A stretch of DNA of 56,537 bases from Photorhabdus caribbeanensis (GTDB lineage Bacteria > Pseudomonadota > Gammaproteobacteria > Enterobacterales > Enterobacteriaceae). Positions 16,256 to 24,364 of this stretch are shown piece after piece. The stretch lies in NCBI RefSeq assembly GCF_018448885.1, contig NZ_RCWB01000036.1:1-56537 (forward strand). The letters are read 5' to 3'. A model generated the notes under the pieces. The model was not told the DNA's origin. It saw only the letters and a list, made by a program, of their open reading frames with translations, and ran no database searches. How positions within the stretch are numbered: position 1 is the stretch's first letter; each line of letters begins with the position of its first letter. The position numbers were made by a program, and so were the translations under genes.

Positions 16256-17179
16256 CTATGCGCTTACACAAGCAAACATGCTTTGCTGGTGCAAACGACG
16301 AGCAAACTGACAATTTAAGGCTAGCTCTTTCCTACTATGCCCCCGAACCAGCAAAGCTTCCCAATGGTGATGATGACCGGGCACAAACCCTGTACAGGCA
16401 AATCCTGCTTGCTGCAAAATTTCCATTGCCTGGAGAGTCCCTTCCCCTACCGGCAATTTCACATATATCAGCTTGTGTGCCGGTAACTCCGCCACCTCTT
16501 TTACCCGCTCGGTTGTCTGCTTTTCTATCCACACTTCCAACCGACATCCATGATTGGTTATACGGATATCCGAATCAGCCAACGCCTCCGGTTGCAGAGG
16601 CTCTTGACCAAACACTTGAGTCACCGATGTCAGCCACCTTTGCCAACCGGAGGGCCAGTGTACCTCTGGAAATGGCCAGCTTTGTAAAGGTAAACAACCC
16701 AGTACTATGCTTTCCGGGCGAGCCTGATCAAACGGTGATGTTACATAGTCCGGCAGCAACCCCGTGGTGTGAAACCCCAGATTTTGGGCCAGACGCTGAC
16801 TATGGTTATGCGACGACACCTGTTTAATCGTGAGGATACTTAACCCTATTTTCTTGGCCTGATCACACAAATATCGTCCCAATGCGGTAGCAATACCCTG
16901 CCCACGCGCTTGTGGATGTACTGCGATCAATGCCAGTTCAGCGCTTAATGAACAGCGTTCATCCCGCCACAGTGCCGCATGCCCCAACACTTGTCCATCC
17001 TGTACCGCAACAGCGGAATACCACTGTTTTGCCGCGTTATAGCGGCCAAGCATGGTAGGTAAATAGACTTCCGGGTAGACATAATCTTCGCCGTACACAA
17101 CCCGAAATAACGCACTAATACCGGCAGAATCCTCTTCCCGGAATAATCGAACTAATGGTATTCCTGAATTCATGCTCAT
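16256..17179 (-). CDS. GNAT family N-acetyltransferase
   Basis: A 307-aa protein with an acetyl-CoA-binding GNAT domain in residues ~5-150 (motif A: VHPQARGQGIATALGRYL). The second half (~165-307) looks like a degenerate GNAT repeat lacking that motif. It would transfer an acyl group to an amine, but the substrate is unknown. The start overlaps the stop of the preceding PaaK-like gene (ATGA), so the two are translationally coupled, and it probably finishes or tailors the product made by the LuxE/LuxC-like enzymes. It is the last gene of the unit. Confidence 0.8.
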   Translation of the reverse strand: MSMNSGIPLVRLFREEDSAGISALFRVVYGEDYVYPEVYLPTMLGRYNAAKQWYSAVAVQDGQVLGHAALWRDERCSLSAELALIAVHPQARGQGIATALGRYLCDQAKKIGLSILTIKQVSSHNHSQRLAQNLGFHTTGLLPDYVTSPFDQARPESIVLGCLPLQSWPFPEVHWPSGWQRWLTSVTQVFGQEPLQPEALADSDIRITNHGCRLEVWIEKQTTERVKEVAELPAHKLIYVKLPVGEGTLQAMEILQQAGFACTGFVPGHHHHWEALLVRGHSRKELALNCQFARRLHQQSMFACVSA

Positions 17180-18447
17180 GCTGCCTTCTCTTCAGCACCA
17201 TAACCACGATGATCAACCACCCGCATCAATTTACCGGAGCGTGGATGAGTGACCATATTTTCCAAAGCGCAGTAAGTGACTTCCACATGCAAAAATCCCT
17301 GATCACATAACTTTGCCATCGCGGGTTGTGCCGCCAACAATGCCTGATGCACTGATGTTGTCGATGACGCCAGTGATGAATCGCCCGCTAACAAGAGTTC
17401 TATCTTATCCATGCCACCCTGACGGCTCAGCAATAACTGCCAAGCCAGTATACCCTCTTGCTGTTGCAGTAAATGCGCAAGATGGTCAGGAAAAATGGAC
17501 AGTGAGAAAACTCGCACTCGGTGAGCGCTGCCCGCTCGCCCCTGCAAAGCGAATTTGCGACGCGGCTGCCCTGGCGCTTCACACCAACAAGCCATGTCAC
17601 CGGTAGGATAGCGGATAACCGGCATCAGACGCCGTTGTAAGTTGGTAACAACCAATAAGCCATTTTGGCCGGGCATCGTAATCGGCTGACCATTGGATTC
17701 GTCAATAATTTCAACAATGGTATCCGTATCAAAAACCCGATGTTCACCGTAACAACAATCGGGAGACGCAGCGCCAATGAGACCCGCATCAACGCTGGCA
17801 CACCCAACTGAACCAATACGCGCATTAGGAAATACGTGGCTCAATAGCGTCAATTGCTCTGGAAACAGGCTTTCACCGCCGTACAACAGACGATCAATGC
17901 CGGGCATAAACTGGCCGCACTGCTGCAAAGTACTGGCAAAACGTAATAGCTGCGCCGTCACCCCAGCCAGAACATTAATCCCCAAGCTGACAATCGCATC
18001 GGCCAGCGCCCGATCATCAACTGACCAGGTAAACGGATACTCCACCACCGGCACCGGTGAATAGGACAAGGCACCGTGAATAAACAATAAACTGGTATAC
18101 AAATCACCAGCCACAAACAGATTAGCAACGCGGTCACTGGGCTGTAATTGCTGTGCAAGCCCTTGACCAAATGCGCGCACGAAAGCACGCCATTCGCTAC
18201 AACTGAATACCGACAATCGACCATCGCTGGTAGAACCACCGGTTTTAAAAACATGACCGCCGTTAACAGGGCCGGTTAATACCGGCCAGTTTTCCAGCGA
18301 TTGCGATTGCCGCCAATAGTCATCAGGATTGATCAATGGCAGATCAGTCAACGCCCAACCGGATCGGGGCAGATCACGATAAAGATCCTTAAAAAAAGGC
18401 GCATGATTGCGGGCGTATTCAACCAGATCGTGTAATGATAGTGTCAT
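17176..18447 (-). CDS. PaaK/LuxE-like adenylate-forming ligase
   Basis: A 423-aa acyl-adenylating enzyme related to phenylacetate-CoA ligase. It has the glycine/serine nucleotide loop (KTGGSTSDGR), a YGGE motif (LLYGGESLF) and a RYPTGDMACW segment, all typical of the PaaK/LuxE group. It probably activates a carboxylic acid as an AMP ester. It resembles the C-terminal half of the neighbouring fusion protein, so one may derive from the other by duplication. The spacing is 29 bp behind the fusion gene, with a coupled GNAT gene downstream. Substrate unknown. Confidence 0.8.
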   Translation of the reverse strand: MTLSLHDLVEYARNHAPFFKDLYRDLPRSGWALTDLPLINPDDYWRQSQSLENWPVLTGPVNGGHVFKTGGSTSDGRLSVFSCSEWRAFVRAFGQGLAQQLQPSDRVANLFVAGDLYTSLLFIHGALSYSPVPVVEYPFTWSVDDRALADAIVSLGINVLAGVTAQLLRFASTLQQCGQFMPGIDRLLYGGESLFPEQLTLLSHVFPNARIGSVGCASVDAGLIGAASPDCCYGEHRVFDTDTIVEIIDESNGQPITMPGQNGLLVVTNLQRRLMPVIRYPTGDMACWCEAPGQPRRKFALQGRAGSAHRVRVFSLSIFPDHLAHLLQQQEGILAWQLLLSRQGGMDKIELLLAGDSSLASSTTSVHQALLAAQPAMAKLCDQGFLHVEVTYCALENMVTHPRSGKLMRVVDHRGYGAEEKAA

Positions 18448-18476
18448 GATTTACCCAAAAAGTCGTATTATTGGTC

Positions 18477-20882
18477 TCAAAATCGGCTATCCAGCACCAG
18501 CGGCGTTTTGCCGCTTTGCGGGTGACGATGGAACTGTCCAACAGGTGTCGGGATAACTTCCAATTGCAGCAATCCACCACTGACAACCTGGTTCAGCATC
18601 TTATGTTGCAACAGATGCATACGTACCTGATCAGCATCCCCGTCGGCTAATATATGGATATAATCACAACCATTGGAGTTGTTCCCTATCAACCACTGCA
18701 CCGGAAACGGCAGCCCGGCTGATAATTCGGTTGGATTCAGAAAAATAGAACCCACCCTTGTCAACACGCCATGACGGCCTCCCAGTTTAAACCGCGGCGT
18801 TGGTAATCCGCAGTCGCAGAGATCAGGGAGCCAATAACCTAAGTCACCTATATCATAACGCTGGACCACCTGCCCTTCCCTTGCCAAAGAGGTAAACACC
18901 AGTCGACCGCTTTCCCCTGTCGGAACAGGCTGATCACTATCAAGAGCCAAGATTTCCAGCCATTGAATATCAGATAACAGATGGAACTCTCCCTCCTGGC
19001 AACAAGCACAAGCATGACCTAACGGACCAGCATCCACGGAACCGTAAATCGCCGAGCGAATTATCTGTACACCAAAACTGGACAGAAACCGACGCCGCTC
19101 TTCGCCAATATGCTCACCGCCAGTAAAAATTTTGCGTATCCCGCCATAAGCGCGTAACGCAGCCTCTTCACATTCAAACAATCGGTGTATAGTGCTTGAC
19201 ATTCCCGCCAGCGTATTGATTCCCTGAGTGACAATAAAGTGCCTGATTTGGCTAAAATCATCATCTATCGGGCCGCCCATCGGGTAATGCGGCACGGATA
19301 ATTTATCCAGCACAGTGAAGAAACTCATCAACCCGCCATACAAGTTACTGCCATAAAACAAATTCATTACCCGGTCTTGGGATGGGTCCAGACCAGCAGC
19401 GAATAAACCATCTGCCGCAGCCTGCATTTGACTGTGATAATCTCGGTGGCTGAAACCCGCCAGCTTTGGCTCGCCGCTACTGCCGCCGCTACGGAAAAAC
19501 ACCTGTGCTTTCGCCGTCACGCCGTCGCTCTGAAACTTTGCTTTATCCATCACGGGAATCCCAGCCAGTTCCGGCGGATTGGCCGACCCTTTATCTAATG
19601 CGACATGGCCTGGCAGTTGTTCAGGTTTTAAGCTGACGGAGACGCGTCGCGCCAGCCGAGTCAATGCATAAACACCATCATGAGGCTCACCCTCATAGCC
19701 ATCATGCATCGTACCTGCCTGACATATCCGACTAACCCCAGCAGCTAACAACTGACGACTCAACATCGGCAGCTCTTTTTCTTTAGCTATCAAAGCACAA
19801 CTTTGCAAATAGGTGCGCCAAGGCAACAAAATCTCGACCAATTGTGCACGCGGCGCCGGACGGACTTGCAAAGTACGGAACAGAGGTGATGGAGCAAGTT
19901 CTTGACGCTGTATCCAGGCTACCCGCCAACCATTGCCCTTTTCTACTGAGCCGCGGAGATCAGCAAAAGTGTGATCCAACTGTAAGAATGCCATCTGACT
20001 GCTGATTTCCGCCGCTTCCTGTATATCTGGCTGTAAAGCCGGCCATACTGGAGCACGCCGTTCCAGCGCGGCGGCCACAGCACTAACCACCTGCCGTAAG
20101 ACGTTCTCGTCAGTGCTATCCACCAATAAACACTGTGGACTGGAACACGCTTGTTGGTCAAAACGGCAAACATCATCAGCCAATGCATCGTAATCAGCAT
20201 CACTGGCGACCATCGGGTCCAAATAAGCAAAACTGATACGATGTCCCCAATCTATCCAACGGCAACCGGGCCGTAATTGGCTACGAATAGCGGTCAGGGC
20301 GCTATTGCTACCCCAAGCGGATACGGCATCAGCACATGACAATAATTCAGATAATTGATCTGATGGCAAAGGCAACACAGATATATAAGGCGCCAACGTG
20401 CCGCTCTGGTCATAACGCAGGAATTCAGCCAGTATCCGTGCATTAAGGCCGTGATCACTGCTACTAGGGCGTAACCAGTTGACATTACCCACTAACAAGC
20501 TCTCTAACACGGCCATAAATGGCAGCAAAGGCGCGTTGGCTGGCGTAATATGCACCACTAATCCCAACGGCTGCCAAGTTTCAAAACGGGGTTGTGTATA
20601 GTCAAAGCGACGCAGAGAAAAGGGTTGTTCTCCCAATTCATGCCGCAATTTTGCCTCTAAAGAGTCGCGATGACAGAAGCGACGTAACGCGGCGACTGCG
20701 GCTGTATCCAGCTCAAGCCTGGCAGCAACCGTATCGAGATCATCAACAAAGCGCTCAGCACACGCCAATACCTGTTGCACACTTAAAGGAGAAGCCAGCG
20801 TCTCAGCCAAATTACCTTTCAGTTGCGCTAATACGGTAGCGGGCTCCAAGTCAGAGATCACCTGACCATTCACTAAATACAT
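18477..20882 (-). CDS. LuxC-like acyl reductase fused to PaaK-like ligase
   Basis: An 801-aa two-enzyme fusion. Residues 1 to ~415 match the LuxC acyl-CoA/acyl-protein reductase family, including HITPANAPLLPF and the cysteine segment RFDQQACSSPQ (C246, the likely acyl-thioester cysteine). Residues ~430-801 match PaaK-like adenylating enzymes, with RSGGSSGEPK at 464-473, FTGGEHIGEE and RYDIGDLGYW. The combined enzyme could activate an acid and reduce it to an aldehyde with NADPH. It follows a LuxE-like gene by one base, so the pair mirrors the luxC/luxE reductase complex. No luciferase, LuxD or ACP gene is adjacent. The product is unknown. Confidence 0.8.
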   Translation of the reverse strand: MYLVNGQVISDLEPATVLAQLKGNLAETLASPLSVQQVLACAERFVDDLDTVAARLELDTAAVAALRRFCHRDSLEAKLRHELGEQPFSLRRFDYTQPRFETWQPLGLVVHITPANAPLLPFMAVLESLLVGNVNWLRPSSSDHGLNARILAEFLRYDQSGTLAPYISVLPLPSDQLSELLSCADAVSAWGSNSALTAIRSQLRPGCRWIDWGHRISFAYLDPMVASDADYDALADDVCRFDQQACSSPQCLLVDSTDENVLRQVVSAVAAALERRAPVWPALQPDIQEAAEISSQMAFLQLDHTFADLRGSVEKGNGWRVAWIQRQELAPSPLFRTLQVRPAPRAQLVEILLPWRTYLQSCALIAKEKELPMLSRQLLAAGVSRICQAGTMHDGYEGEPHDGVYALTRLARRVSVSLKPEQLPGHVALDKGSANPPELAGIPVMDKAKFQSDGVTAKAQVFFRSGGSSGEPKLAGFSHRDYHSQMQAAADGLFAAGLDPSQDRVMNLFYGSNLYGGLMSFFTVLDKLSVPHYPMGGPIDDDFSQIRHFIVTQGINTLAGMSSTIHRLFECEEAALRAYGGIRKIFTGGEHIGEERRRFLSSFGVQIIRSAIYGSVDAGPLGHACACCQEGEFHLLSDIQWLEILALDSDQPVPTGESGRLVFTSLAREGQVVQRYDIGDLGYWLPDLCDCGLPTPRFKLGGRHGVLTRVGSIFLNPTELSAGLPFPVQWLIGNNSNGCDYIHILADGDADQVRMHLLQHKMLNQVVSGGLLQLEVIPTPVGQFHRHPQSGKTPLVLDSRF

Positions 20883-20883
20883 T

Positions 20884-22014
20884 TCAGGACTCCTTTATCA
20901 ACTCAGAAGCGGCAATCGCACAACTGCGGCTTTTACTGGTACCAGCACGCCCCAGTAACTCAAACCAATCGGTAGCTAATTCACAACCACATTCAGCGGC
21001 CGGATGCATGACCGCCAAGTCGCTCGCCACAATACTGTGTGCCGGGCTGGAAGTGATGTAGGGTGATACCAAATGCAGAAAACCTGGCTTACCATAGGGT
21101 TGAACCGCCATGTTGGCCGTATCGCGGATATAGGTGCGGGCATAGACCGGCACATGAAAATGGTGATTTCGGCACTCAACATAAGGCACCGGATGTTCAA
21201 CTGAACCGTAACCATCCCGGCACCGCTCATCAGGAATACCCAGTTGTTCCCCCAAACGCCGATACAGCAAGGATCGTGGAATGGCTTTATCAGCGTGGGT
21301 TTTCCAGCCTCCGCCTAAAAATACCAGTGATTCAGGATGCAACTGTACCGGGGGCAACCCCATTTCCTGCATCCGTTCCAGTGTGAACCACAAGAACGCC
21401 GGAAAGCCCAAGATACGCACCGGCAACCCTTGTGCTGCAAACTCTTGTAAAGATCGGATCACACCAAAAGGATCAAACTCATTGCTTTTTCCGTTGTAGC
21501 GCAGTGCATAATAGGCTTGGTTTACCGGTGCATACTTATACAAATACTGATCGGTATACGCAGTTCCCAACGTAACCGTACCGGCAGGCTCATAATTTAG
21601 CAGCAAGTAATTGCAAGGCTGCTGCGGCGTATTCCAACCGTAATACTCGAAAATCCGTTCAACCATATATTGAGCGGCACGCATACTACGTGCATCGTAA
21701 CGCATACGGCTCTTTTGGCCGGTGGTTCCAGAAGAGGTCAACTCCAATGCATTCCTGCCAGTGGTACTGAGCAATAACTGGCGTTTGAAATAATTAGCGA
21801 AAATAGGCGGCAAACGCGACCAATCATCCAGTTTCTCTAGTCGTTCTATTTCCAGACCGTTAGCCTTCAACCACGGAGAATAACCGGGAGTATTTTCACA
21901 GTGGTACAGCGTTAACTCACGCATGGCAGCATCAAACAATTGGTCGCAAACACTATCGGCCCGATAGGGATGCTCAAGCGCACAAAGGGCGTCAACATAA
22001 GCAAGAGAAGTCAA
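20884..22014 (-). CDS. LuxE-like acyl-protein synthetase
   Basis: A 376-aa protein of the LuxE family, which activates a fatty acid with ATP and passes the acyl group to a cysteine for reduction by LuxC. It has the loop LTSSGTTGQKS (92-102), the FLGGGWK motif and the C-terminal KSRSCAIAASEL segment, where C365 sits where LuxE carries its acylated cysteine. It is the first gene of the unit and lies one base upstream of the LuxC-PaaK fusion. It is not the lux operon copy, because no luxAB or luxD is near. The promoter must be in the long AT-rich spacer upstream. Confidence 0.85.
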   Translation of the reverse strand: MTSLAYVDALCALEHPYRADSVCDQLFDAAMRELTLYHCENTPGYSPWLKANGLEIERLEKLDDWSRLPPIFANYFKRQLLLSTTGRNALELTSSGTTGQKSRMRYDARSMRAAQYMVERIFEYYGWNTPQQPCNYLLLNYEPAGTVTLGTAYTDQYLYKYAPVNQAYYALRYNGKSNEFDPFGVIRSLQEFAAQGLPVRILGFPAFLWFTLERMQEMGLPPVQLHPESLVFLGGGWKTHADKAIPRSLLYRRLGEQLGIPDERCRDGYGSVEHPVPYVECRNHHFHVPVYARTYIRDTANMAVQPYGKPGFLHLVSPYITSSPAHSIVASDLAVMHPAAECGCELATDWFELLGRAGTSKSRSCAIAASELIKES

Positions 22015-22840
22015 AAGTCATCTCCAGAAATTAAAGAAAAGGGTATTTACTCCCTTAAAATAATAGGTACGTTGTTTCAACCTCCGGCAAATAAATTTCG
22101 CCGAAGAAAAAATAACAACATGTTGAATACAACTCCTTAACCAAATAAAAATAAGTCACTATTTTTTGAAAACTGACATTTAATTTTGTTAATTCCTTGT
22201 AAATAAAACAATAAAATATAAAAACTATGATTTAACAAAGGCTAATATAATAACCAACTTATATTCAACAACCTTATCAACGAGTTTAGTTATCATTATT
22301 TATGCATCAATAACCCCAATAATAAGGAATTATTCACCAGATATGAATTTATAATCAACATTCAACCTTTTAAAAACAAATAGAATACTGATATTTCCAT
22401 GATATTTATATAATTAGCATGGTAATCAATAATGCCGCCTATTTATTCCCGTCAATTTTTTTAATTGATAAAGTTTACAATCCCAAAATAAAATCATTAA
22501 ATTCAAAGAAATATCCTTATTATTTTCAGCAAGTAAACTATTTCAGGCAAAACATTATATGGTCTATTTATATTCAATGATGAGAAATTTTCAGAATTAT
22601 TCACAATATAATAAGAGACACAGATTGATGATCTAAATTTATATTATCGATATTTGCAATACCTAAAAACAAGCAATTTCTGATATTACTAATACTCATC
22701 AAATTTTTTATCAACATAAAGACCCACTAAAAAATTAAAATAAAAAAACATATTTCTATACACACGATAGAAATTTGCTTTCATATAATTACTTTACTCA
22801 TCTTACTAATGATTCATGTTAATATTTCTTTATCAACCAT

Positions 22841-22961
22841 TATACCCGTTATCTTTCAAGTTTGTTGGCTACACTCGCTCACCCCAGTCACATAGTCCTC
22901 TCTGCACCCGGGAATTCACTCCCTTGCCGTCGCGGTGCATCTTGAAATCCATAGGGTATAT
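22841..22961. repeat. ERIC-type intergenic repeat, copy 1
   Basis: An imperfect palindrome with the ERIC core (TGGCTACACTCGCTCACCCC, then CTTGCCGTCGC) ending TATAGGGTATA-like. This copy is shorter than the others, lacking part of the left arm, and is fused head-to-tail to copy 2, sharing the TATA end. Confidence 0.8.
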
Positions 22962-23086
22962 ACCCGTCATCTTTCAAGCTGCCTCTTTGTTGGCTGCACT
23001 CACTCACCCCGGTCACATAGTTATCTATGCTCCCGGGGATTCGCTCCCTTGCCGTCGCGATGCAACTTGAAATCCATAGGGTATAT
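22957..23086. repeat. ERIC-type intergenic repeat, copy 2
   Basis: A full-length copy (about 130 bp) starting TATATACCCGTCAT and ending CCATAGGGTATATA, with the central palindrome CATAGTTATCTATG and flanking CCCCGG/CCGGGG. It directly follows copy 1. Confidence 0.85.
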
Positions 23087-23894
23087 AACTCCCGGTAAGA
23101 ATAAAATATTTCAATAACAACTAAAATAAGAATTGCCAATAATCAATATTATATATAATGATATTCCAATAAAAAACTAAAAGTTTTTACTTTTACAAAA
23201 TCAAAAATAAATAAAATATAAAACTATAATTTATATACTTTTCCTATTAATAATCCCTAAAATATAACATTTATATTTATAATTACCATATTGGTTGCTT
23301 TATTTTACAATTTAACCAAGAATTACAATAAAATATTATTTACATTGTAAAAATAACGATTGCAAATTAATTCCTTGTTTTAATTAATAATGCATTTCAT
23401 GACTTTACATTAACTCATGCAATAATTTACATTATTTACTAAATTTAGTATTTTATATCATTGCAATAGGTGAAATATAAATTCCATACAAACTAAAGTC
23501 TGGCCGACTCATTTTTAATAACTTCCTATTTAATAAATTCAAAATAAAACAGATAATAATCACAGTAATTTATATTGTATATAATAATATCTCAATGGCA
23601 AATCACACTGTAAAAAACATCAAAAATAATACAAAACACACAATCCAGATATTATCAAATTTAATTCATATAATTTAATTAAAATTAAAACCATATACTT
23701 ATTTAAAGAACACAACAAAATCATTTTCCATGAAAAATATTATCAGTGAATTTAAGCATTTAATTAAGAATGTATCTTACAATACCACAACAGGCACAAT
23801 AGCTTTATTCCACCATAATACAGAAGATGAAATTTAAGCCAATAATTGTTGCTGGAATATGTGCCTGACACAATAATCTGATACATCCGATTAA

Positions 23895-23918
23895 TCTGGC
23901 GCCATTATTGACGCCAGA
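23895..23918. terminator. Hairpin in the spacer upstream of tccC
   Basis: TCTGGCG at 23895-23901 pairs with CGCCAGA at 23912-23918 (10-base loop). No U-run follows. It is a GC-rich structure in an otherwise A/T-rich stretch, about 450 bp before tccC. Confidence 0.4.
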
Positions 23919-24091
23919 CTAACCACACCAAATTTCGGATATGGACGAACATCAAAAATTATTTAACCAATAAAATAACTCACACTTATAACGATAATTG
24001 CACTTCCAGTTAATACTCACCATACGTAACTGTATGTTAAATAAGGATAGGTCATTTCTCCTTTTTGGCAGAACAGAAAAAACAGCCATAA

Positions 24092-24202
24092 GCGATAGCA
24101 AAAGATCCTGGTACTGTTTTTACGATACTTGTGCTGGTCTCCCTATGCTTGCTACTGTTATTCAGTTGCAGCGGCACCTTTGAGCAGCATGCTTTTGAAT
24201 AA
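24092..24202 (+). pseudogene. Hydrophobic short open frame, possible frameshifted small gene
   Basis: A 36-codon open frame with a strong hydrophobic stretch (TILVLVSLCLLLLFSCSG) ending EQHAFE, resembling a lipoprotein signal or a small membrane peptide. It has no usable start codon because TAA precedes it. An ATG-led frame just upstream (from about 24031) could join it through one frameshift. The local base composition is richer in G+C than the surrounding spacer. Confidence 0.2.
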
Positions 24203-24262
24203 GGTCATTCCTGCTTATCTCCTGAAATCTTGCATGCCAATAGCATTTCAATGGAAAGGTTA

Positions 24263-24281
24263 TCCTCCATGATGTGGAGGA
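24263..24281 (+). promoter_or_regulatory. Leader hairpin containing a GGAGGA motif
   Basis: TCCTCC at 24263-24268 pairs with GGAGGA at 24276-24281 across a 7-base loop, about 85 bases before the tccC start. The 3' arm looks like a ribosome-binding sequence that would be hidden in the stem. Its function is unknown. Confidence 0.3.
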
Positions 24282-24364
24282 GCTGAACTTAGCGTTCATT
24301 CGCTGCCATGCAGACAAAAAATTATTCAACACCACAATTACTCAACACCACAAAGAGGTAAATT

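Larger units (their letters stand above)
22015..24364. other. 2.3-kb AT-rich spacer between divergent units
   Basis: It separates the leftward LuxE-like gene from the rightward tccC and must hold both promoters. It contains two ERIC copies (22841-23086), a hairpin at 23895-23918, a small hydrophobic open frame near 24092-24202 and a hairpin at 24263-24281. The rest is extremely A/T-rich with no convincing gene. Confidence 0.6.

Noticed and set aside
16258-16827. A 189-codon plus-strand frame opposite the GNAT gene
   Set aside because: It is antisense to a clear GNAT protein and has Pro-rich, low-complexity composition with no family features.
18477-22014. The luxCDABE bioluminescence operon
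   Set aside because: LuxC- and LuxE-like enzymes are present but luxA, luxB and luxD are absent, and the LuxC part is fused to a ligase.
22841-23086. Insertion sequence or CRISPR repeats
   Set aside because: The units are single imperfect palindromes with the ERIC core and no transposase, so they are ERIC-type repeats.
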